Positions 7,249-17,313 of a stretch of DNA of 64,000 nucleotides are shown here, in pieces. Numbering within the stretch: position 1 is the first letter of the stretch; every line of letters begins with the position of its first letter. Source of the stretch: Candidatus Nitrosymbiomonas proteolyticus (GTDB taxonomy: Bacteria > Armatimonadota > Fimbriimonadia > Fimbriimonadales > Fimbriimonadaceae); contig AP021858.1 of NCBI GenBank assembly GCA_017347465.1, forward strand, positions 992,001-1,056,000. Reading direction: 5' to 3'. Below the pieces are notes generated by a model. That model was not told where the DNA came from. It saw only the letters and a program-made list of their open reading frames with translations, and made no database searches. The position numbers were made by a program, and so were the translations under genes.

Positions 7249-8124
7249 ATGAGCCGAAAGAATGCATTTACGCTCATCGAACTGTTGGTCGTCATTGCGA
7301 TCATCGCGATTCTCGCCGCTATCCTGTTCCCTGTGTTCGCACAGGCCAAGGTTGCGGCCAAGAAGACGAGCTGTCTTTCTAACATGAAGCAGCACGCGAT
7401 GTCTGTGATGATGTACTTTTCAGACAACAACGACACTGCACCGCTGATCCAGTACACGAACTCGTACGATGCGAATCCGGTGAACCCTGACCAAGCTGTC
7501 GGCAACCTGCTCCAGCCTTACCGCAAGAGCTATCCGATGCTGACGTCTCCGGGTTCTCCTGTTGGCGATGCCGACCGAGACCTCGACCTGATCAACCCGG
7601 CCAGCGTGGCCTACACGCAAGCTCAATACGAGTTCAACCGGGCGATCAAGGCCGACTATGGCTACAACACTCAGTACTTCAGCGTCATGAACTACTGCCC
7701 GAGCATCGGGTTCACGTTCTTGGCCTCGGGTACCGAGCAGAGCCGTGTGAACTCCCCCGCGGACACGATCCTTTTCGTGAACTCGGTGTGGGATCGCACG
7801 TCGAGCGGCGCTCCTCGCGGCGGCGGCAACTGGGGAATCGATCCTCCTTGCCGACGGCTTGCCGATGGAACGGACACCCTTCCTCCCCTCGTCTCCGGCT
7901 GCACGGGCCGCTGGTGGTGGGGCGGTTGGCGACCTGACCTTCCCCTCGCTTGGAACGTGTTTGGTGGCGCTTGGCCGTACCACGGTGAAATCGCGAACGT
8001 CGGCTGGGCCGATGGGCACGCGACGCCGAAGCGGATCAGCCAGCTCACTGCGGGTTGCAACGTGCTCCCGTCGTGGACCGGCACGATCTTCGACATCAAC
8101 AAGTACGTTTGGGACCTGTTCTAA
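7249..8124 (+). CDS. Pseudopilin-like protein with H-X9-DG C-terminus, copy 2
   Basis: The tandem twin of the gene at 6098, also 291 residues, with the same prepilin signal (KNA then FTLIELLVVI), H-X9-DG motif and tryptophan-rich patch. By eye the two genes differ at about 27 of 876 bases. The differences are clustered: residues 5, 70-84, 155-158, 206 and 216 (S5N, L70T, T72S, A78V, I84V, M155F, I156T, M158L, N206D, A216V). An in-frame ATG at 7237 lies before the ribosome-binding site ATGGAGGTTCC, so 7249 is the real start. Long identical blocks suggest recent duplication or gene conversion. Function unknown, likely an exported structural subunit. Confidence 0.88.
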   Translation: MSRKNAFTLIELLVVIAIIAILAAILFPVFAQAKVAAKKTSCLSNMKQHAMSVMMYFSDNNDTAPLIQYTNSYDANPVNPDQAVGNLLQPYRKSYPMLTSPGSPVGDADRDLDLINPASVAYTQAQYEFNRAIKADYGYNTQYFSVMNYCPSIGFTFLASGTEQSRVNSPADTILFVNSVWDRTSSGAPRGGGNWGIDPPCRRLADGTDTLPPLVSGCTGRWWWGGWRPDLPLAWNVFGGAWPYHGEIANVGWADGHATPKRISQLTAGCNVLPSWTGTIFDINKYVWDLF

Positions 8125-8144
8125 GCTCAACTTAGTGTAGGTCT

Positions 8145-8171
8145 CGGGAGGCGACAAGCCGTCGCCTCCCG
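8145..8171 (+). terminator. Strong hairpin after pseudopilin copy 2
   Basis: A perfect 11-bp stem (CGGGAGGCGAC with its complement, loop AAGCC) begins 20 bases after the stop codon, followed by TCCTTCATTT. It is a likely terminator or processing hairpin. The next small gene starts only 29 bases further on, so some read-through is possible. Confidence 0.6.
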
Positions 8172-8200
8172 TCCTTCATTTATCAGGAGGGATCACACAA

Positions 8201-8461
8201 ATGGGTGAAGACGCAAAGAAAACACTGACCATCGTCGGTTTGGCGGCATTGATCGTCGTTGCTGTGGCGTTCGGGATCTATCAGACCCGCAACTCTGGGG
8301 CAGGAACGAACGTCGATTCGATCCAAGCCGAAATGAAGAAGGACGTTCCGAAAGACGCGAAGCCGATTTCGCAACAAGAGGCTAGCGGCGACATGATGAC
8401 CATGGGAGCAAGCCCCTCGGGGACCCCGGCCAACATGAAGGGACCCAAGAAGAAGATGTAA
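8201..8461 (+). CDS. Small single-pass membrane protein, unknown function
   Basis: 86 residues: a short charged N-terminus (MGEDAKKT), one membrane helix at about 9-26 (LTIVGLAALIVVAVAFGI), then a hydrophilic tail rich in Lys, Asp, Met and Pro that ends GPKKKM. AGGAGG lies ten bases before the ATG, one of the best ribosome sites in the window, so it is well translated. The position after two pseudopilin genes, and between hairpins, suggests a role in the same surface or export system, but that is only context. Not recognised as a named family. Confidence 0.7.
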   Translation: MGEDAKKTLTIVGLAALIVVAVAFGIYQTRNSGAGTNVDSIQAEMKKDVPKDAKPISQQEASGDMMTMGASPSGTPANMKGPKKKM

Positions 8462-8487
8462 TTCCCGTTCGTTTTCGCAATTGTTGG

Positions 8488-8524
8488 AACGCCCGGAGGA
8501 CTTCCCTGTGGGCGTTTTTTCTTT
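8488..8524 (+). terminator. Rho-independent terminator before nuoF
   Basis: AACGCCC pairs with GGGCGTT over a 15-base loop, followed by a T-rich run (TTTTTTCTTTT). It isolates the small membrane protein gene from nuoF. Confidence 0.8.
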
Positions 8525-8541
8525 TCCCCCCGGCCTTCAAG

Positions 8542-8547
8542 TACAAT
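8542..8547 (+). promoter_or_regulatory. -10 box (TACAAT) directly before nuoF
   Basis: TACAAT lies 10 bases upstream of ATG 8558. There is no Shine-Dalgarno sequence between them, so the nuoF transcript is predicted to be leaderless or nearly so. Confidence 0.55.
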
Positions 8548-8557
8548 TCGGCTACCC

Positions 8558-9886
8558 ATGGGCGAAGTTAAGCTGTTGTTCGAACACGCGGGCGACCCTT
8601 CGTTCGCGACCCTCGAGGGGTATGAGGCCAAAGGAGGCTATTGTGCGCTGAAAAAGGCGCTCAAGAGGGAGCGCCAGCAAGTGATCGACGAAGTCAAAGC
8701 CTCCGGCCTTCGCGGAAGGGGAGGCGCTGGGTTTCCTACTTGGATCAAGTGGAACGGCATTCCCAAGAACAAGAACCTGCGACATAACGTCCTCTGCAAC
8801 GCCGATGAGGGCGAGCCGGGAACGTTCAAGGACAAGCAGCTCATGGAGCAGTGTCCCCACGAGTTGGTTGAGGGCATGATCATCGCCGGCTACGCCACCC
8901 AAGCCGACGTAGGCTACATCTACATTCGCGGCGAATTCGTCGACGCGGCCCGGTCCATGAGGAAGGCGATCGACGAAGCGCGGAAAGCCGGGTACCTCGG
9001 CAAGAACATTCTGGGCAGCAAATGGGATTATGAAATCCATATCCACATGGGCGCGGGGTCGTATGAGTGCGGAGAGGAGTCTGCGATGATGAGCTCCGTC
9101 ATGGGTGAACGGGGTATGCCCCGGCTGAAGTTCCCCCATGCGCCCCTCCCGACGATCGCAGGGCTTTGGGATACGCCGACGCTGATCAACAACGTCGAGA
9201 CGTTCTGCTGCGTGCCGTTCATTCTCGATAGGGGCGGCGAGTGGTACGCCACACTGGGCGCATCCACCAAGAACTCCCGCGGAACCAAGATTTTCTCCGT
9301 CTCTGGGCACGTGAATCGCCCTGGCAACTACGAAATCGAGTTTGGAACGCCGCTGAAGGAACTCCTCGACCTCGCTGGGGGGATGAAGGGCGGGAAGTTG
9401 AAGGCTTGCGTCCCGGGAGGAAGCTCGGTACCGATCCTCGACGCTGAACGCACTGAGCGCGCAATTCTCGGCTATGAAGAGATGGCGGACGTTCAATCGA
9501 TGGTTGGCTCCGGCGGGTGCATGTTCCTCAATGAGCACACTTGCATCGTGACGTTCATTTGGAGAACGGCGCAGTTCTACGCGCGGGAGTCTTGCGGCAA
9601 GTGTACGCCCTGTCGCGAGGGGACGAGGTGGCTGGTTCAGGTGCTCGACCGCATTCGTCGGGGGGCAGGCCAACCGGGCGACATCGACCTGTTGCTGGAT
9701 ATCTGCTCGCAAATCGACGGCAGGTCGTTCTGCGGGCTGGGGGATGCGGCCGCTTGGCCGGTTCAGGGCGCGATTCGCGTGTTTCGCGAGGAGTTCGAAC
9801 ACTTCATCCGAACGGGAAGGAGCCTCGTGGAGACGTCTGAAGCGATCGCCATGTTCCCCGAGCCTGTCGCAGCGCCTTCGGCCTAA
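8558..9886 (+). CDS. nuoF: NADH-quinone oxidoreductase subunit F (FMN/NADH-binding)
   Basis: 442 residues, normal for NuoF, the subunit that takes hydride from NADH onto FMN in complex I. The FMN/NADH site is seen at residues 53-65 (GRGGAGFPTWIKW), NADEGEPGTFKD near 81, and MGAGSYECGEESA near 164. The N3 [4Fe-4S] ligands are C346, C349 and C352 in SCGKCTPC, with C392. One oddity: residue 62 is Trp where the family nearly always has Gly (FPTG). The C-terminus overlaps the convergent MFS gene by four bases. It has its own TACAAT box and terminator-separated context, so it is transcribed apart from nuoE. Confidence 0.95.
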   Translation: MGEVKLLFEHAGDPSFATLEGYEAKGGYCALKKALKRERQQVIDEVKASGLRGRGGAGFPTWIKWNGIPKNKNLRHNVLCNADEGEPGTFKDKQLMEQCPHELVEGMIIAGYATQADVGYIYIRGEFVDAARSMRKAIDEARKAGYLGKNILGSKWDYEIHIHMGAGSYECGEESAMMSSVMGERGMPRLKFPHAPLPTIAGLWDTPTLINNVETFCCVPFILDRGGEWYATLGASTKNSRGTKIFSVSGHVNRPGNYEIEFGTPLKELLDLAGGMKGGKLKACVPGGSSVPILDAERTERAILGYEEMADVQSMVGSGGCMFLNEHTCIVTFIWRTAQFYARESCGKCTPCREGTRWLVQVLDRIRRGAGQPGDIDLLLDICSQIDGRSFCGLGDAAAWPVQGAIRVFREEFEHFIRTGRSLVETSEAIAMFPEPVAAPSA

Positions 9887-11109
9887 GCTCCCTCGCCGAG
9901 GAGTCCGGGCCTCACCGCCATGAGAGCCAGTGCGCCGAGCGCCGCCATTCCCGCCCCGAATCCAAAGGCGACTTCGACACCCCACGCTTGCCACAACAAC
10001 CCGAAAGTCAGGCTTGCAGGAAGGGCGGCGAGTCCCACCGCGCCGTGAAACGCTCCAAAGGCCGTTCCGCGCTGTTCACTTGGAGCGAGCTGAGAAACGA
10101 GGCTTTTTTCCGCTGGCTCCGAAAGACCGTGAAACGCGCCGTAAAGGAGGAACATCCCAATGAGGACACCTTCGCTCTTCCCCCAACCCATCCCAAGATA
10201 GGCAACTGCATAGACGGTCCAACCCGCGAGAATCATCTGCTTGCACCCGAAACGGTCGGCCGCTCCGCCGCCCAAGAGCGAAACTGCGCTCTTGACGACA
10301 TGGTGCAAGGCCCAGAGAAGCGCAATGCTGTCCACCGCAACTCCCGATTCTTCCAGCCGCTGCAACAGGAAGATGTCGCTCGAATTCCCGAGGGCGAAGA
10401 GGGTGACGGCCAACAAGAACCTCCGGAAATTGGGGTTCAAGCGTCCCACGTTCGAAAGGTGGAAAGGCTGCGTCGAGGGACGCTTCGTAGCGGGCTCTTT
10501 GACGAACCATGCGACGGTCAAAACGGCCCCCAGCGCCGGGATCGCGGATAACATCAGGATTGTCCCGACGCTGGCCCCGACATGGGTCAACAGCGCCCAG
10601 CAAGCGATCGGCCCGATCACCGCGCCCAAGTGGTCCATCGATCTGTGAACCCCATAAGCCATCCCCCTTCCTTCGGGCGGAGTTACGTCGGCGATGAGGG
10701 CATCTCGGGGTGAGGTGCGGACGCCCTTACCGAGCCGATCGATCAGCCTCAGGATGAGCACCGTAGGCCAGGCGGCCGCAAGAAACAGCAAGGGTTTGGC
10801 GATGCCGGATAGCGCATAGCCAGCTACGGTGGGCGCTTTGCGACGTTGGTAATGGTCGGTCCAAAGCCCCGAAGCGATTTTCGTGAGAGAAGCAACCGCG
10901 TCGGCTCCGCCCTCGATCAGACCCAAGGCCCCTCGCCCGGCTCGGAGTGTGCGGGTGACAAAAGAGGGGAGGATCGGATAGATCATCTCGCTCGCAACGT
11001 CTGCAAGCAAACTGGCGATCCCAAGCGCCCAGACGGAGACGGGGAGGCGACGGAGCCGGGTCAGGAGTCTCGGCGAAGGGGAAGCGCTCGGGAATGGGGG
11101 GCCTGACAC
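9883..11109 (-). CDS. Major facilitator superfamily transporter
   Basis: 408 residues with about 12 hydrophobic segments. The hallmark MFS loop 2-3 region is LWTDHYQRRK, followed by a second signature RLIDRLGKGVRTSPRDALIADVTP. The N-terminal ADVASEMIYPILP segment is typical of a broadly distributed MFS group of unclear substrate. It starts with GTG three bases after the phosphofructokinase stop codon, so the two are likely co-transcribed and the transporter may serve a sugar or sugar-phosphate. Its stop codon is interlocked with that of the convergent nuoF gene. Substrate unknown. Confidence 0.82.
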   Translation of the reverse strand: MSGPPFPSASPSPRLLTRLRRLPVSVWALGIASLLADVASEMIYPILPSFVTRTLRAGRGALGLIEGGADAVASLTKIASGLWTDHYQRRKAPTVAGYALSGIAKPLLFLAAAWPTVLILRLIDRLGKGVRTSPRDALIADVTPPEGRGMAYGVHRSMDHLGAVIGPIACWALLTHVGASVGTILMLSAIPALGAVLTVAWFVKEPATKRPSTQPFHLSNVGRLNPNFRRFLLAVTLFALGNSSDIFLLQRLEESGVAVDSIALLWALHHVVKSAVSLLGGGAADRFGCKQMILAGWTVYAVAYLGMGWGKSEGVLIGMFLLYGAFHGLSEPAEKSLVSQLAPSEQRGTAFGAFHGAVGLAALPASLTFGLLWQAWGVEVAFGFGAGMAALGALALMAVRPGLLGEGA

Positions 11110-11112
11110 GCC

Positions 11113-12273
11113 TTAGTATAGAAACATCGGCTTGCCGAACATCTTGGCGACCTTCGGACGATACTCGCTCGCGTCGTAAAGCTCGCTCACGTCCACTCGC
11201 TTGGTTCCGTCATGAACGACGTCGAGGGGCACCACCGCGTACTTGCCGTCCCGAAGGGCGGTCATCTTGCCCGAAACCCCTTGCTGAAGGAGATCGGCGG
11301 CCAGATTCCCAAAACTGATCGCCACCATCCGGTCGAGAGCGTCGGGTTCGCCGCTCCTCATCAGGTAGGCGAGTTGCTGATAGATGATGTTCTCGCCGGT
11401 CAACTCTTTGATCGCGTCCCCCGTGATCGCCCCGATGCCGCCGAGCTTCCTGTGCCCGTACTCATCGGCCTGCCCGCACTCCACAATGCTGCCTCCGATC
11501 ATCTGCGCGCCCTCGGAAATGGTCATGACGGCGTAGTTGCTCGGGTTGTTGCGCTTATCCCGCACGAGGAATTCGGCGAGCCTCTGAGGGTCAAACGGTA
11601 CTTCGGAGATCACCGCTCGGTCCACCCCGGCGAGGTATGCGGAAATGAGGGAGGTTTCACCCGAGTTCCGACCAAACAACTCGACGATGCAGATCCTCTC
11701 GTGCGAGCCCGTCGGCGTCCGAAGAGCGGTAATGAAGTCGACGCTTCGCGTCACGGCCGTGGAGAAGCCGATGCAGTAGTCGGTCCCAAAAACGTCGTTG
11801 TCCATCGTCTTGGGGATGGCCACGACAGGAAATCCCTCCGTGTGAAGCCTGTAGCTGTAACTGAGCGTGTCGTCTCCGCCGATGGTTACCAGAGCGTCGA
11901 GTTCCAGGACTTCGAGGTTCTTCAGGATATGGCGAGTGAAGTCGAACCTTCCGTCTGGCCGGGGTTCCCCTGCTTTTCCTTTGAGGAACCCAGGGATTCG
12001 GTCTGCGGCAACGTTGCACGGGTTGGTGCGGGAGGTGTGGAGAAACGTGCCTCCAAACCGATCGATCGTCCTCGTGTTGGCTTTGTGTAGGGGCACGGTC
12101 CACTGCACCGAGTCTTCCGGATCGTCGGGGTTGTAATTCAGGAGGCCCGCCCATCCCCGCCGGATGCCCAGAACTTCGAGACCGTCGTCGATCGCGCGGT
12201 GGGCAACGGCCTTGATGCAAGGGTTGAGGCCGGGGACATCGCCCCCGCCCGTAAGAACTCCAATCCTCTTCAT
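11113..12273 (-). CDS. pfp: 6-phosphofructokinase, predicted pyrophosphate-dependent
   Basis: The protein (386 residues from ATG 12273) starts [17 protein letters not shown] and has the PFK fold motifs. Phosphoryl-donor residues point to pyrophosphate rather than ATP: GGDDT at 132-136 (Asp at the position that is Gly in ATP enzymes) and PKTMDND at 154-160 (Lys where ATP enzymes have Gly). PPi-PFK interconverts fructose 6-phosphate and fructose 1,6-bisphosphate reversibly. A GTG at 12291 could add six residues but has no ribosome site. It probably forms an operon with the downstream MFS gene. A second, ATP-type PFK begins at 63626. Confidence 0.88.
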   Translation of the reverse strand: MKRIGVLTGGGDVPGLNPCIKAVAHRAIDDGLEVLGIRRGWAGLLNYNPDDPEDSVQWTVPLHKANTRTIDRFGGTFLHTSRTNPCNVAADRIPGFLKGKAGEPRPDGRFDFTRHILKNLEVLELDALVTIGGDDTLSYSYRLHTEGFPVVAIPKTMDNDVFGTDYCIGFSTAVTRSVDFITALRTPTGSHERICIVELFGRNSGETSLISAYLAGVDRAVISEVPFDPQRLAEFLVRDKRNNPSNYAVMTISEGAQMIGGSIVECGQADEYGHRKLGGIGAITGDAIKELTGENIIYQQLAYLMRSGEPDALDRMVAISFGNLAADLLQQGVSGKMTALRDGKYAVVPLDVVHDGTKRVDVSELYDASEYRPKVAKMFGKPMFLY

Positions 12274-12369
12274 TCTGCTGAAAACTGCCACCCAACGGTG
12301 ACGGCGATCTCCATTTTGCTCGATACGGCCTGAGATTGTCCGTTCCGTCCCGCGTCGACGTGCCAGATG

Positions 12370-13392
12370 CTATCTACCTGGGCATGTCGAGCAGCCGCAG
12401 TCACACCGGACGGGCGGGACCTCGGGCACGGCGACATCCTGCCGCTTGAACTGGAGCGATCCTGGGCTACGGTCCATACGCACCACCACCCAAGGGTTTG
12501 TAGGTTCGGTAACGGCTGTGCGCGAAGGCGCCGTCAGCACCAGGTAGCTCACTTGAATTGTCGCCGCAGAAACTCGCTCGATGGACTCCACCATAACCTT
12601 GGAGCCCGGCCTCAGTCGGGGAACGTGGATCGCGATGAGCTGTTCCTTGTTCCAATCGGCTCCCTTGGGGGCAAGGTGGGGAGGTTGCCCGGTGCTTTCC
12701 GACCAGTACTTCTGCCAATCACCTTCGGTCACCAGGACCTGCGTTCGCGACCGGTCGATGTTGCTCTCCGAACCCTCGGAGTGGGTCCGCCATTGGATCG
12801 AATAAAGAGGGTTGAACGGATCGCCCATGACCTTGGGATACTGGACGGGCAGATAGCCGATCACCAGGTTCGAGGGAATTCCGGTGCATCGGTCGCAACA
12901 CCTGCCGGGGATTCGGCGGGCGATCGGGCCAGGCTGAGTTCGGCCCTCGAATCGCACGACTCCCGGCGCGCGGGTCATGCGCACCACGACCCAAGGGCTC
13001 GTGATCACTTTCGCCACCATCTGGCCCGGCGCGGGCGTCACCTCGACGTACCGGACCACGATCTCGCCAGGGCGAACCGTTTGGATGGATTCGACGGCCA
13101 CTTCATAGCCTGCGCTTGGCCTTTGTCCGACGTGAATCGCGATGAGCTGCTCTTGGGGCCAGGAGATGTCGTCGGGCGCGGACTGCGGGAGTTCTCCGGT
13201 GATCTCGGACCAATACCTTTGCCACTGGGCGCCGGTGTTCATGACGAGTTGGCGGGGAACCGGTACGCCGCCGTAGAGGCCCGATTTGTATTCGCGCCAC
13301 TGAATCGGCGACGAGGTCATGGAACTCCACGAAAGCTGCGCGGAAGCGCTCGCGCAAAGCAAGCCCACAAGTGTGGTAAGAATCGATCTCAC
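12370..13392 (-). CDS. Secreted protein with two PrcB-type domains and Cys clusters
   Basis: From the GTG at 13392 the product is 340 residues and begins with a signal peptide (VRSILTTLVGLLCASASA, cleavage before QLSW). Two copies of a PrcB_C-like domain follow; each has the order VESI, then an E/Q-I-V-x-Y strand, then PWVVVRM. One copy ends near residue 175, the other near 320. PrcB domains accompany the Treponema dentilisin protease complex, where PrcB is an accessory lipoprotein; no protease is adjacent here. Each repeat is followed by a cysteine cluster, GRCCDRCTG in the middle and CDCGCSTC at the C-terminus. An upstream in-frame extension overlaps aconitase and is unlikely. Confidence 0.68.
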   Translation of the reverse strand: MRSILTTLVGLLCASASAQLSWSSMTSSPIQWREYKSGLYGGVPVPRQLVMNTGAQWQRYWSEITGELPQSAPDDISWPQEQLIAIHVGQRPSAGYEVAVESIQTVRPGEIVVRYVEVTPAPGQMVAKVITSPWVVVRMTRAPGVVRFEGRTQPGPIARRIPGRCCDRCTGIPSNLVIGYLPVQYPKVMGDPFNPLYSIQWRTHSEGSESNIDRSRTQVLVTEGDWQKYWSESTGQPPHLAPKGADWNKEQLIAIHVPRLRPGSKVMVESIERVSAATIQVSYLVLTAPSRTAVTEPTNPWVVVRMDRSPGSLQFKRQDVAVPEVPPVRCDCGCSTCPGR

Positions 13393-13444
13393 AGGAGTCT
13401 GACTTCTGAGTCCCGAGCGCGTTTCTCGGCGTTCCCTCGAAGTC

Positions 13445-16192
<2,748 letters not shown>

Positions 16193-16302
16193 GATGCACT
16201 CGCGCGGAGCCTTCGACAGCTCGGCGCAACGGCAAAAGCGGTGGATTGGGCTCCGATTCCACCTCGGAGTCTACCCTTCAGCGAGCCGGTGTGGGGGCTG
16301 AG

Positions 16303-16827
16303 CTAGCCTTCCGTCCCACGACAATGGCGGCAAGTACCGAGCACTTCGACTCGGAACGAGCCCGTCGCAAACCCGGCTTCGCGCCCTTGACCCTCGATGC
16401 TCCGGCAAGCCGTCTCATCGAGGACTTGCTCATCGACGCAGCCGCACCGACTGCAAATGAAGTGCGCCGCATGGTGCTCGGAGCCCGCATCCGATCGGCA
16501 AGCGAGGTAGCCGTCCATGGCGGCGATGTGATGGATGAGCCCGACGGACTCTAGCGCATGAAGGATGCGATAGACGCTCACCAGGTCGATGGAACTGCCT
16601 GACCCGGCGATCTTTTCGTGGATTTCGGAAGGCGGGAGGGGGCGGTTAACGGCCGCGAGTTCGCGCACCACGAGCCTTCTGGGGTTGGTCACGCGGTAGC
16701 CCTCGCTTTTCAGGTGGGCGATGGCGGCTCGTTCGAAGGATTCGGCGAGTTTTTGGTCGGCGACGTTGCATTTGCGGGCTTCGATTGGGTCTTGCGAGGC
16801 TCTCATGGGCGCAGCTCTTGACTCCAT
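16303..16827 (-). CDS. Fur-family metal-responsive transcription regulator
   Basis: 174 residues from ATG 16827 (or 167 from ATG 16806); longer frames extend into the promoter. The winged helix is visible in YRVTNPRRLVVRELAAVNRPLPPSEIHEKI and SIDLVSVYRILHALESVGLIHHI. The dimerisation domain has the HHAAHF metal segment and two CxxC pairs, CSRCGC and CRHCRG, that normally hold a structural zinc. It could be Fur, Zur, PerR or Mur; sequence alone does not decide. Three operator-like repeats lie in its divergent promoter region, one over its -35 box, so autoregulation is likely. A long, poorly conserved N-terminal stretch precedes the DNA-binding domain. Confidence 0.85.
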   Translation of the reverse strand: MESRAAPMRASQDPIEARKCNVADQKLAESFERAAIAHLKSEGYRVTNPRRLVVRELAAVNRPLPPSEIHEKIAGSGSSIDLVSVYRILHALESVGLIHHIAAMDGYLACRSDAGSEHHAAHFICSRCGCVDEQVLDETACRSIEGQGREAGFATGSFRVEVLGTCRHCRGTEG

Positions 16828-16870
16828 TGTGCAACGAATGGCGAAAAGGAACGCAACAAATCTGAAGCTG

Positions 16871-16930
16871 TTGAACCTAAAAGAGCGTCCTTTCATAGAG
16901 TGTCGCAAACTTAGGTTCAATCGAACCTGA
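16871..16930. promoter_or_regulatory. Three-site operator array (TTGAACCTAA) between the Fur-family gene and the 64-aa gene
   Basis: TTGAACCTAA at 16871-16880 is the exact reverse complement of TTAGGTTCAA at 16911-16920. A third copy, TCGAACCTGA (8 of 10), sits directly next to it at 16921-16930. Sites 2 and 3 together form the palindrome AGGTTC-AATC-GAACCT. The sites overlap or flank both divergent promoters, the layout expected for a dimeric repressor that controls itself and its neighbour. Confidence 0.6.
16892..16920 (-). promoter_or_regulatory. Promoter of the Fur-family gene
   Basis: On the minus strand TTGAAC (16920-16915) and TATGAA (16897-16892) are separated by exactly 17 bases. 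The -35 lies inside operator site 2, and operator site 1 is just downstream of the predicted transcription start. Confidence 0.5.
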
Positions 16931-16936
16931 TTTTTG

Positions 16937-16945
16937 TGATATGCT
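16937..16945 (+). promoter_or_regulatory. Extended -10 promoter of the 64-aa gene
   Basis: TGATATGCT fits an extended -10 (TGnTATAAT-like). Operator site 3 occupies the -35 region just upstream, so binding there would block polymerase. Confidence 0.4.
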
Positions 16946-17008
16946 GAATTCGTGCGCGAGCGGAACGTGCATGGCACGGGCCGCGAGGGCCATAGGAGGG
17001 AAATGAAC

Positions 17009-17203
17009 ATGAAGTTTTACAACTTGAAAACCCGTTCGCACGTGGACGTTCCCGAGTCTTCTGTGAAGAAGATCAAGATGGAGCGCAACACGAAGTCCGG
17101 GAAGCAAGTGCGCTATGCACTTACTGCCGAGTATCAGGGCAGCAAGCTGTACAAGTTCGTGAACGAGGCGACCTACAAGTCGACCAATGTTCCCGAAGGC
17201 TAA
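17009..17203 (+). CDS. Small conserved-looking protein (64 aa), unknown function
   Basis: I chose ATG 17009 because AGGAGGG ends eight bases upstream; ATG 17003 is too close to that site, and 16952 has none. The product, MKFYNLKTRSHVDV to STNVPEG, is 64 residues, basic, with no cysteine, no signal and no membrane segment. It is rich in Lys, Ser and Thr, with alternating hydrophobic residues in RYALTAEY and KLYKFV that suggest a small beta-rich fold. It is divergent from the Fur-family gene and shares its operator array, so it is a candidate regulon member, yet it has no obvious metal ligands. Family not recognised. Confidence 0.65.
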   Translation: MKFYNLKTRSHVDVPESSVKKIKMERNTKSGKQVRYALTAEYQGSKLYKFVNEATYKSTNVPEG

Positions 17204-17223
17204 GTAGGCTGCTTTCGACCAGG

Positions 17224-17257
17224 GAAGGGACGTCGGGCTAGTGTCTGGCGTCCCTTC
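17224..17257 (+). terminator. Hairpin terminator after the 64-aa gene
   Basis: A 9-bp perfect stem (GAAGGGACG with CGTCCCTTC) encloses a 16-base loop and is followed by ATGCTTTCTT. It is a plausible intrinsic terminator with a weak U-tract. Confidence 0.6.
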
Positions 17258-17313
17258 ATGCTTTCTTGGCTCCCGTCACTGAACCCCAATTGGCGCAGAG
17301 CGTCTCTTCCGAT

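Noticed and set aside
8552-9994. A 480-codon minus-strand frame opposite nuoF
   Set aside because: Shadow frame; nuoF has all its cofactor motifs on the plus strand.
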